From Pedobacter polaris (GTDB lineage: Bacteria; Bacteroidota; Bacteroidia; Sphingobacteriales; Sphingobacteriaceae), in NCBI RefSeq assembly GCF_005116505.1, contig NZ_SWBR01000004.1:404830-468829 (forward strand): a stretch of 64,000 nt of DNA, in the 5' to 3' direction. The position numbers were made by a program, and so were the translations under genes. Shown one piece after another: positions 52,577 through 60,650 of this stretch (positions within the stretch are counted from its first letter, which is position 1; every line of letters starts with the position of its first letter). The notes beneath the pieces are model-generated. The model was not told the DNA's origin. It was given only the letters and a program-made list of their open reading frames with translations, and searched no databases.

Positions 52577-55039
52577 ATGTTAAAGAAAGTTAAATATATT
52601 CTTATATGTTATTTGTCGTTTGCAAATTTATTTTTGCAGGCACAAACTACTCAGCGTTTAAATACAGGATGGGAGTTTGTGAAACAAGATTTAGGTGGAG
52701 CTTGGGAAGCAGTAAGACCTGTAAAAGCTGGCAATCCTGAAGAACTTCCATTTTGGCAAAAAGTAAACTTACCACATTGTTTCAATGCTACAGATGCTGT
52801 GGATCCAGATGTTAATTATTACCAGGGCCCTGGTTGGTATCGCACCAATATAGAAGTTGATAATCCTTATGCAAATGGCAGAACAGTATTGCATTTTGAG
52901 GGTGCTGGTCAAAAAACATCAGTTTACATTTACAATATTAAGGTCGCAGAACATGTAGGCGGTTATGATGAATGGACTGCAGATATTACGGCTGCTGTGG
53001 CAGAATTTAAGAAAAATCCAGTTTATAAAACCCAGTTTAAGGGAAAAATCCCTGTGGTAATTCGCTGTGATAATTCTAGGGATTTAGAAATGATACCTTC
53101 TAGCTTGTCAGACTTTAATGTATACGGTGGCATTTATAGATACCTGAATTTGGTTTATAGTCCCCAGCTTTCGTTTGATAAATTATTTGCAAAAGCATCG
53201 ATAAGTGAAGTTGGTGGATATGGTAAGCTAGCCATTAGTGCTCGTTTAATCAATCCTGATTTGTTAAAAAATGCTAAAGTAAATATTTATGTTAAAGATC
53301 CTAATGGGTTAAATATTTTGAGTTTAAGTAGAAATATAAAAACCTTTGCAGGTGATTCTTTGCTCTTAGACTGGAGCTTAAGGGCTCCTAAATTGTGGTC
53401 TACCGATAATCCACAACTATACACAGTATCAGTAGATATTATCTCCAATGGACAAAGCGCTAGTATCTCAGAAAAAGTAGGTTTCAGAAAATTTGAGTTC
53501 GTTAAAAAAGGTCCATTCATGCTCAATGGTAAGAGATTGCTGTTGCGTGGTACACACAGACATGAAGATCATGCAGGTGTTGGGGCTGCAATGACAGAAG
53601 AAATGATTGTAACTGAAATGAAAATGATGAAAGAGATGGGTGTAAATTTCATCCGCCTAGGTCATTACCAACAATCCAGAATAGTATTGAATGCTTGTGA
53701 TAGTTTAGGAATTTTAGTTTGGGAAGAAATTCCTTGGTGTAGAGGTGGTTTAGGAGGTCCGGTTTATCAAGAGCAGGCTAAAAGAATGCTCACCAATATG
53801 ATTGAACAGCATTACAACCATCCTTCAATTATCATTTGGGGCTTAGGGAATGAAAACGATTGGCCAGGGGATTTCACTGAATTTGATCAACAGAAAATCA
53901 GAACTTTTATGAAGGAGTTGAATGATTTATCACACAAATTAGACCCAACAAGAAGTACAGCAATTAGACGATGTGATTTCTGTAGAGATATTGTTGATGT
54001 GTATTCTCCTTCAATTTGGGCAGGTTGGTACAGAGGTGATTATACGGAATACAAAGATGTGTCTTTAGCAGAATTTAATAAATCAGACCGCTTTCTGCAT
54101 GTAGAATGGGGTGGAGATAGTCATGCTCGTAGACATTCTGAAAACCCTGATAATGCCTTAAGCAAAATTAAAAAAGGTGGTGGTGCTGATGAAAGAGCTG
54201 GAGATGCTTCTTTATACGGAGGTGCGGCAAGAGTGAGTAAGGATGGCGATTGGAGCGAAAGTTATATTGCTAATTTAATTGACTGGCATTTAAAAGAACA
54301 CGAAACCATGCCTTGGCTAAGTGGAACAGCCTATTGGCCTTTTAAGGATTTTTCTACACCAATTCGCCCAGAAAATCCAGTGCCTTATGTTAACCAAAAA
54401 GGGGTAATAGAAAGAGATTTTACTAAAAAAGAAGCATTTTATATTTTCCAATCTTATTGGACAAACTTACCAATGGCTCATATTTATGGACACTCTTGGC
54501 CAGTACGTTGGGGTGATGAAGGTGAAGAAAAAATGGTGAAAGTTTACTCCAATTGTGATGAGGCTGAACTGTTTGTGAATGGAAAAAGTTATGGAGTTAG
54601 AAAAAGAAACAGTCAGGATTTTCCTGCGGCTGGTTTACGTTGGCAAGTACCACTGCGCAAGGGGAAATACAACTTTAAAGTCGTTGCTAAAAAAGGAAAG
54701 GTGACTGTTACTGATGAAATTACTCAAGAATATCAAACTGAAAAGTGGGGCAAACCTGCCAAAATAACTTTGACTAAAATTGAAGAAAAAGATGGCATTG
54801 CTGTATTAGAAGCTAAAATATACGATGATAAAGGTGTTTTGTGCTTAGATGCCATCAACCTTGTTTCGTTTAGCTTAATTGGCGATGGTGAATTGATTAA
54901 AGATCAAGGTACCTCAACAGGCGCTGCTAAAGTTCAACTGTATAATGGTAGGGCAATAATCAAAATGAAAACCAACAACGCAAAAAGTGTTATTTCTGTT
55001 CAGTCAAAAGGAATTCCAACAGTGTTTTTAAATCAATAG
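52577..55039 (+). CDS. GH2 glycoside hydrolase with DUF4982-like C-terminus
   Basis: 820 aa; signal peptide ending L-F-L-Q-A-Q. A GH2 N-terminal jelly roll, an Ig-like domain and a TIM barrel carry the acid/base E426 (I-W-G-L-G-N-E) and the likely nucleophile E510 (L-H-V-E-W-G-G-D). The usual T-E-F is replaced by V-E-W, which sets it apart from the other two GH2 enzymes here. After the barrel comes a DUF4982-like strand domain (E-L-F-V-N-G-K-S) and an Ig-like tail. It is likely to act on a different linkage from the other two. Confidence 0.88.
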   Translation: MLKKVKYILICYLSFANLFLQAQTTQRLNTGWEFVKQDLGGAWEAVRPVKAGNPEELPFWQKVNLPHCFNATDAVDPDVNYYQGPGWYRTNIEVDNPYANGRTVLHFEGAGQKTSVYIYNIKVAEHVGGYDEWTADITAAVAEFKKNPVYKTQFKGKIPVVIRCDNSRDLEMIPSSLSDFNVYGGIYRYLNLVYSPQLSFDKLFAKASISEVGGYGKLAISARLINPDLLKNAKVNIYVKDPNGLNILSLSRNIKTFAGDSLLLDWSLRAPKLWSTDNPQLYTVSVDIISNGQSASISEKVGFRKFEFVKKGPFMLNGKRLLLRGTHRHEDHAGVGAAMTEEMIVTEMKMMKEMGVNFIRLGHYQQSRIVLNACDSLGILVWEEIPWCRGGLGGPVYQEQAKRMLTNMIEQHYNHPSIIIWGLGNENDWPGDFTEFDQQKIRTFMKELNDLSHKLDPTRSTAIRRCDFCRDIVDVYSPSIWAGWYRGDYTEYKDVSLAEFNKSDRFLHVEWGGDSHARRHSENPDNALSKIKKGGGADERAGDASLYGGAARVSKDGDWSESYIANLIDWHLKEHETMPWLSGTAYWPFKDFSTPIRPENPVPYVNQKGVIERDFTKKEAFYIFQSYWTNLPMAHIYGHSWPVRWGDEGEEKMVKVYSNCDEAELFVNGKSYGVRKRNSQDFPAAGLRWQVPLRKGKYNFKVVAKKGKVTVTDEITQEYQTEKWGKPAKITLTKIEEKDGIAVLEAKIYDDKGVLCLDAINLVSFSLIGDGELIKDQGTSTGAAKVQLYNGRAIIKMKTNNAKSVISVQSKGIPTVFLNQ

Positions 55040-55041
55040 CT

Positions 55042-56202
55042 ATGAAAAAAATAAGTCTTATTTGTGTTTTTGTATTAACTGCAGTTGTTGCTTTTACACA
55101 AGAGCGTATTAAGTTACAAGCAACAAATGTGTTAAAGAAACAAGTTTTAGCAGATGCCGATTGGGCGATGAAACAAAAGCCAGTTACAGTGACAGCTGAA
55201 AGTTCGCCTAGAAGTGCAGGTGGTAAACATGATTTTTTCTCAGAAGCCGACTATTTCTGGCCAAATCCAGCAAATCCAGACGGACCTTATATCAACAAAG
55301 ATGGGCAAAGCAATCCAGCTAATTTTGTAGCACACCGCAAGGCGATGATTAGGTTTAGCGAAATTATTGGTGCCTTAGCTTCAGCCTATAAAATTACAGG
55401 TGATGAAAAATATGTAAAACAAGCTGTAGTTCATTTAAAAGCCTGGTTTGTAGATTCAGAAACTTTAATGAATCCAAATTTATTGTTTGCACAAGCAGTT
55501 AAAGGAGTAACTACTGGTAGGAGTTGGGGTATTATAGATACCATCCATTTTATGGAAGTGGCACAAGGAATAATTGTAATGGAAAAAGCTAAATCATTTG
55601 ATAAAGCTACATTAGCTACCATTAAAAAGTGGTTTGCAGACTATATATTTTGGTTAAATAACAGTAAACCTGGGGTAACAGAAAAACTAGCTAAAAATAA
55701 CCATAGTGCATGTTGGGTAATGCAAGTGGCCTCTTTCGCTAAGTTATGCAATGACAAAGTAATGTTAGATTCATTGAGATGGAGATATAAAAATGTTTCA
55801 TTGCCCAACCAAATGGCAACAGATGGTAGTTTTCCTTTAGAATTAGCCCGAACCAAGCCTTATGGCTATTCTATCTTTAATTTGGATGCTTTTACAATGA
55901 TTTGCCAAATCTTATCTACACCAGAAGATAACTTATGGAAATATGAAACTGCAGATGGCAAGTCGATTTACAAGGGCATTAATTATCTTTATCCATTCGT
56001 TGCCGATAAAAGTAAATGGACTTTAAAACCAGATGTGATGTATTGGAACAATTGGCCAGTTGCACAACCATTTTTGATATTCGGTGCAAACAATTTCCAA
56101 AATCAAAATTGGTTTAATACCTGGAAAAGCCTTGATTTAAAGCCAACTGTAGAAGAAGTAATTAGAAATGTACCTGTTAGACATCCATTAATTTGGTTAT
56201 AG
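55042..56202 (+). CDS. alginate-lyase-domain polysaccharide lyase (PL38-like)
   Basis: 386 aa with a signal peptide (V-A-F-T-Q). The alpha-barrel of Pfam Alginate_lyase is indicated by D-Y-F-W-P-N-P near residue 75, K-I-T-G-D-E-K-Y, G-R-S-W-G-I-I-D-T and K-N-N-H-S-A-C-W, where the N-N-H carries likely catalytic residues. Relatives cleave uronate polymers by beta-elimination. I lean to PL38-type enzymes, some of which act on glucuronan or related chains, but the family number is from memory. It is 2 bases after the GH2 gene and 1 base before the beta-helix gene. Confidence 0.75.
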   Translation: MKKISLICVFVLTAVVAFTQERIKLQATNVLKKQVLADADWAMKQKPVTVTAESSPRSAGGKHDFFSEADYFWPNPANPDGPYINKDGQSNPANFVAHRKAMIRFSEIIGALASAYKITGDEKYVKQAVVHLKAWFVDSETLMNPNLLFAQAVKGVTTGRSWGIIDTIHFMEVAQGIIVMEKAKSFDKATLATIKKWFADYIFWLNNSKPGVTEKLAKNNHSACWVMQVASFAKLCNDKVMLDSLRWRYKNVSLPNQMATDGSFPLELARTKPYGYSIFNLDAFTMICQILSTPEDNLWKYETADGKSIYKGINYLYPFVADKSKWTLKPDVMYWNNWPVAQPFLIFGANNFQNQNWFNTWKSLDLKPTVEEVIRNVPVRHPLIWL

Positions 56203-56203
56203 T

Positions 56204-57721
56204 ATGAATGTAATAACTAAAAAAATTGTGCTGTTTATTTTCACCATACTCTTCATGCAAACGATTTCTGCTCAGCAGTTTTGGGAATCGCAATATGTTA
56301 AAGTTAAGGGTGATGGTAAATTGATTTATCAACCAGATGAGCAGGGAAATATTATTCCTGATTTCAGTAGCGTAGGTTATCATCAAAATTTAAAACCGAT
56401 ACCAAATGTTCCGGTTAAGTTTACACTTTTTGCCACAGGTGATAATGATCAGCAAAAAATCCAACAGGCAATTGATGAACTTTCTAAAGTTCCGACCGAT
56501 GCAAGTGGCATTCGTGGTGCGATTTTATTGAAAAAAGGAGAATATAAAATCCCAGGTAGTATTCGTATAACTGCGAGTGGTATTGTTTTACGAGGCGAAG
56601 GAGAAGAAACCTTATTGATAGCCACTGGAAAAGGCCAAAGAAAAACAATCATTGTTACGGGTACAGGGAAAGTAAATGAAGTACCTAATTCAAGAATAAA
56701 AATTACTGATCAATATGTCCCAGTCGGGCGTAAAAGTTTTAATGTTGCCTCAAGTAAAGGTTTAAAAATTGGAGATAAAATAGTGGTTTTTAGGCCTGGA
56801 ACTACAAAATGGATTCAGGATTTGAAAATGGATCAAATTGCAGAAAAATCAGGGCTCGTACAATGGAAAGCTGAAGATTACAATTTAGAGTTTGAAAGGG
56901 TAATAACCGCAATAAAAGGTAACACGATTACGATTGATAATCCTATTGTAATGGCAATGGAAACCCAATATGGTGGTGGCGAGATTTACCGGTATACATT
57001 TGAAGGAAGAATTGCTGAAGTTGGCATAGAGAACCTCTCGCTCCAATCAGAATACAACGGAGACACAGATGAAAACCATGGTTGGGATGCCATTTATTTT
57101 AACAGAATTGAGAACAGTTGGATTAGTGGAGTTACCAGTAAATACTTCGGTTATTCATGTGTAAATTTAGGTGGTTTAAGCAAGCAGATTACTGTAAAAG
57201 ACAGCAAATGTTTAGCGCCGAAATCTCAAATTATTGGTGGCAGAAGATATTCTTTTAATAATGATGGACAGTTGAACTTGTTTATGAACTGTTTTGCATC
57301 AGAAGGTAGGCATGATTATGTTACAGGGGCAAAAGTTGCCGGACCTAATGTTTTTTACAATTGTAAATCAGAAAATGCAAAAGCAGATATAGGGCCGCAT
57401 CATCGTTGGGCTGTTGGCACTTTGTTCGATAATGTAGTTACAGATGGAGAAATTAACATTCAAGATAGAGGCGATTGGGGTACTGGGCACGGCTGGGCAG
57501 GAGTGAACCAAGTTTTATGGAACTGCACTGCAAATAAAGTAGCCATTCAAAACCCTTACGTAAGTGGCAAAAATTATGCAATTGGACTAAAGGCTACCTT
57601 ATACGATGGAAGATTGAAAGGTAGGCCTCTAGGCGTGGTTGAAGGACAAAATAAAAACGGCTTAAATCCATCATCATTATATTTAAAACAAGTAGAAGAA
57701 AGTAAAAAAGATAAATTATGA
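56204..57721 (+). CDS. secreted right-handed beta-helix protein, candidate lyase
   Basis: 505 aa with a signal peptide ending T-I-S-A-Q. From about residue 80 (N-D-Q-Q-K-I-Q-Q-A-I-D-E-L) the sequence is like the pectate-lyase superfamily. It has G-I-V-L-R-G-E-G-E-E-T, then regular beta-helix turns with N-R-I-E-N-S-W-I-S-G-V and late R-G-D-W-G-T-G-H-G-W. No known lyase family motif is clear to me, so I do not name an activity. Its stop overlaps the start of the GH88 gene by four bases (ATGA), and the lyase before it ends 1 base upstream. This makes a translationally coupled lyase, helix and GH88 trio. Confidence 0.65.
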   Translation: MNVITKKIVLFIFTILFMQTISAQQFWESQYVKVKGDGKLIYQPDEQGNIIPDFSSVGYHQNLKPIPNVPVKFTLFATGDNDQQKIQQAIDELSKVPTDASGIRGAILLKKGEYKIPGSIRITASGIVLRGEGEETLLIATGKGQRKTIIVTGTGKVNEVPNSRIKITDQYVPVGRKSFNVASSKGLKIGDKIVVFRPGTTKWIQDLKMDQIAEKSGLVQWKAEDYNLEFERVITAIKGNTITIDNPIVMAMETQYGGGEIYRYTFEGRIAEVGIENLSLQSEYNGDTDENHGWDAIYFNRIENSWISGVTSKYFGYSCVNLGGLSKQITVKDSKCLAPKSQIIGGRRYSFNNDGQLNLFMNCFASEGRHDYVTGAKVAGPNVFYNCKSENAKADIGPHHRWAVGTLFDNVVTDGEINIQDRGDWGTGHGWAGVNQVLWNCTANKVAIQNPYVSGKNYAIGLKATLYDGRLKGRPLGVVEGQNKNGLNPSSLYLKQVEESKKDKL

Positions 57722-58899
57722 AATTGAAAATCAAACTAGCCAGCTTAATGTTGTTGTCTTATACCTTTGTACATGCACAAAAGGTTGATGTTAAAAAATC
57801 TATGCAATCTGCAACTACACAAACAGATGTGTTGATTAAAAATGTTGATTCTGCCAGAAAAATCAAACCCAAACAAGTTTCACCAAGAACAGTTGAAAAT
57901 GGCCAGTTTAAGATGGTTGTATCTAGAGATTGGACAAGCGGTTTTTTTCCTGCGCAATTGTGGTTCTATTATGCCTATACAAAAGATAAAAAGTACCTAG
58001 ATTTAGCTAGAAAATATACTGAGGACATTAAAGTTGAGCAATTTAACAAAGGAACTCATGATTTGGGTTTCATGATCTATTGTCCATTTGGTAATGGATA
58101 TAAACTTACAAAAGATACTGCCTACAAAGCTGTAATTATTCAGGCTGCTAAATCTCTTTCTACAAGATTTAATGCAAAATCTGGTGTAATTAAATCATGG
58201 GATCACAACGGCGATAAATGGAAATTCCCAGTAATTATAGATAACATGATGAATTTGGAGTTGTTATTTGAGGCTACCAAATTTACCGGCGATTCATCTT
58301 TCTATAAAATCGCTATTTCTCATGCAGACAAAACTATGAAAAACCACTACAGACCAGACTTTAGCTCCTATCACGTAATTGATTATGATACTGTTTCTGG
58401 TAATGTGCGTAACAAATTAACAGCCCAAGGCTATGCTAACGAATCATCATGGGCAAGGGGACAAGCATGGGGATTATATGGTTATACTTTATGCTACCGT
58501 TACACCAAAAGTGCTGCATATTTAGCACAAGCTGATGCTATTGCAAACTTTATCTTAAGTAGTAAAATAACTCCAGCGGATGGTATTCCTTATTGGGATT
58601 ATAACGATCCCCAAATACCAAATGTTTCTAGAGATGCCTCTGCGGCAGCAATTACAGCATCTGCACTTTATGAATTAGCCAAGTATAGTAAAGAACGTAA
58701 AAAATATAAAGCAGCGGCTGATAAAATTTTATTATCGCTAAGTACAAAATATACCAGTGCACCAAGTGCAAATTATGGGTTTCTTTTAGAACACAGTACT
58801 GGTCATCGCCCTGCGAAATCTGAAATAGATGTACCCATTAATTACGCAGATTATTATTACATCGAAGCCTTATTGAGAAATAAAAACAAAGGATATTAG
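57718..58899 (+). CDS. GH88 unsaturated glucuronyl hydrolase
   Basis: 393 aa with a signal peptide ending V-H-A-Q. D115 in T-H-D-L-G-F and D175 in I-I-D-N-M-M-N-L-E-L-L-F are 60 residues apart, matching the two catalytic Asp of Bacillus unsaturated glucuronyl hydrolase (D88 and D149). The enzyme hydrates the 4,5-double bond of a lyase product and so releases an unsaturated uronate. This is the natural follow-up to the lyase two genes upstream. The product would spontaneously open and enter the hexuronate route. It is the last gene before the 372-base gap. Confidence 0.93.
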   Translation: MKLKIKLASLMLLSYTFVHAQKVDVKKSMQSATTQTDVLIKNVDSARKIKPKQVSPRTVENGQFKMVVSRDWTSGFFPAQLWFYYAYTKDKKYLDLARKYTEDIKVEQFNKGTHDLGFMIYCPFGNGYKLTKDTAYKAVIIQAAKSLSTRFNAKSGVIKSWDHNGDKWKFPVIIDNMMNLELLFEATKFTGDSSFYKIAISHADKTMKNHYRPDFSSYHVIDYDTVSGNVRNKLTAQGYANESSWARGQAWGLYGYTLCYRYTKSAAYLAQADAIANFILSSKITPADGIPYWDYNDPQIPNVSRDASAAAITASALYELAKYSKERKKYKAAADKILLSLSTKYTSAPSANYGFLLEHSTGHRPAKSEIDVPINYADYYYIEALLRNKNKGY

Positions 58900-58922
58900 A
58901 GTAAACGTAATAATTATTTCAC

Positions 58923-59095
58923 GTCAGTCTGAGCTTGTCTAAGACTTTTTACAGTTCCTTTGCCAAGCTCAGGATGACAAACTATTTGACCATTGAACCA
59001 ATGGCTAATGAACTTTATAATCATCCTGTCAGCCTGAACTTGTAGAAGACTTTTTTCAGCCCCTTCGACTACGCTCAGTATGACAAACTGTTTGA
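58923..59095. repeat. two tandem REP-like hairpin elements
   Basis: Two 68-base copies at 58923-58990 and 59028-59095 each begin GTCAG..CTGA and end ..CTCAG..TGAC, so each can fold back on itself; in the first, CTGAGCTTG pairs with CAAGCTCAG. Similar short GCTCAG/TGAC units are seen at 63013-63036 and 63604-63629. The gap 58900-59271 otherwise holds only the uxuA upstream repeats and no gene. Confidence 0.6.
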
Positions 59096-59230
59096 CTAAT
59101 GACCAATGAACTAATGAACCAATTTACGCTAACGTTTCCGTAACTATTTTACGTAGTTTTTAACCGCAGATTTTATTTTTCAACTATCTTGGTAAAAAAA
59201 TTAAATTTCTTATGGCTTGTTGGAGGTTCT

Positions 59231-59262
59231 AATCTCAATACGCTATACGCGAATCTCAATAC
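59231..59262. promoter_or_regulatory. repeats upstream of uxuA (AATCTCAATAC and ATACGC)
   Basis: AATCTCAATAC occurs at 59231-59241 and 59252-59262, 21 bases apart. Between and overlapping them ATACGC occurs at 59238-59243 and 59245-59250. GCGTAT, its complement, is also in the susC upstream repeats. The sites end 10 bases before the uxuA start and may bind a shared regulator. The short length makes chance a real alternative. Confidence 0.35.
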
Positions 59263-59271
59263 TAAATATAA

Positions 59272-60447
59272 ATGAGCACTATAAAACACAAACTACAACA
59301 AACTTGGCGTTGGTATGGTCCGGTAGATCCGGTGAGCCTACAAGATGTTAAACAGGCAGGGGCAACAGGAATTGTTTCCGCATTGCATCATATTCCACAT
59401 GGTGAAGTTTGGCCTTTAGCAGATATCAAAGAAAGAAAAGCAATCATTGAGGCAGCTGGTTTAACTTGGGCAGTAGTAGAAAGTGTACCAGTTCATGAGG
59501 CGATTAAAACGCGTAGGCCTGATGCAGATAAATACCTTGCTAACTATAATCAATCGCTTAAAAACTTAGCAGAATGCGGCATTAAAACGGTATGTTACAA
59601 TTTTATGCCTGTTTTAGATTGGACCCGTACGCAGTTAGATTTAACCATGACTGATGGTTCTAAAGCCCTGTATTTCAATTGGACAGACTTAGCCATTTTC
59701 GATTTATATATTTTCGATAGAGTAGGCGCAGCGGCAGATTATGATGAAAATATCTTAGCAAAAGCAAAAGCCAAACATGCTAATATGACTGCAGTAGAGC
59801 TAGATGAATTGCGTATTAATGTTTTGATGGGTATCCCGAATGAAAAGGAGATCGAGATTGAAGCATTAAGAGCAAGTATAGATGAATACAAAGTAATTGG
59901 TAGAGAAGGGTTAAAAAAGAACTTAGCTTGGTTTTTAGAAGGCATAGCTCAAACTTGCAATGAAACAGGAATCAAGATGACCATTCACCCAGATGATCCC
60001 CCATATTCAATTTTAGGTTTGCCACGTATTGCCAGCACAAAAGAAGATCTAGTAGACATTTTAAGAAGTGTAGACCAAGAATTTAATGGAATTTGTTATT
60101 GCACAGGTTCATTAGGTGCAGGTATGAGCAATAACCTGGTTGATATTTTTGAAGCCGTAAAGGAAAGGGTTTATTTCTTACACTTACGTAATGTTACCAA
60201 AGATGAAGAAGGTAATTTTTATGAAGCAGACCATTTAGGTGGTGATGTGAATATGTACGACGTGATGAAAGTTGTAACTGCAGAAAATGCAAAAAGAGCT
60301 ACACCAATACCATTCAGGCCTGATCATGGTCACCAAATGTTAGATGATTTAAATAAGGTAACCAATCCGGGTTATTCTGCAATTGGTCGTTTACGCGGCT
60401 TAGCAGAGCTTCGTGGCTTAGAAGTAGGTGTAACGGGCAATTATTAA
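59272..60447 (+). CDS. uxuA: mannonate dehydratase
   Basis: 391 aa without a signal peptide, so cytoplasmic, unlike the enzymes before it. It dehydrates D-mannonate to 2-keto-3-deoxygluconate in glucuronate breakdown. The family signature is strong: Q-T-W-R-W-Y-G-P-x-D near residue 12, H-H-I-P-H-G-E-V-W, Y-N-F-M-P-V-L-D-W-T-R-T. It also has M-T-I-H-P-D-D-P-P, and F-R-P-D-H-G-H toward the end, with His and Cys/Asp positions of the metal site. Its place at the end of the locus gives the best hint that glucuronic acid is released by the upstream enzymes. It has its own upstream repeats and a terminator follows. Confidence 0.95.
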   Translation: MSTIKHKLQQTWRWYGPVDPVSLQDVKQAGATGIVSALHHIPHGEVWPLADIKERKAIIEAAGLTWAVVESVPVHEAIKTRRPDADKYLANYNQSLKNLAECGIKTVCYNFMPVLDWTRTQLDLTMTDGSKALYFNWTDLAIFDLYIFDRVGAAADYDENILAKAKAKHANMTAVELDELRINVLMGIPNEKEIEIEALRASIDEYKVIGREGLKKNLAWFLEGIAQTCNETGIKMTIHPDDPPYSILGLPRIASTKEDLVDILRSVDQEFNGICYCTGSLGAGMSNNLVDIFEAVKERVYFLHLRNVTKDEEGNFYEADHLGGDVNMYDVMKVVTAENAKRATPIPFRPDHGHQMLDDLNKVTNPGYSAIGRLRGLAELRGLEVGVTGNY

Positions 60448-60480
60448 ATATTCCGAAAGCCGGAAAGTTCTAGATCAAGA

Positions 60481-60513
60481 AAGTCTATAGGTGATGCACT
60501 TATAGGCTTTTTT
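60481..60513 (+). terminator. intrinsic terminator after uxuA
   Basis: AAGTCTATAGGTG (60481-60493) pairs with CACTTATAGGCTT (60497-60509) with two G-U pairs and an ATG loop, followed by TTTT. It marks the end of the glycan locus. Confidence 0.7.
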
Positions 60514-60650
60514 ATGCATTATATCTTCGGACTTTCTGACTTAACAACTTTCGGACTCGAATAAAAATATACCCATTTCTAGGTATTTTTTAGGAGTGAT
60601 TTTAAATCTAATTTTAAGGGATTTTAACATTGTCTTAATTAAATCCCATC

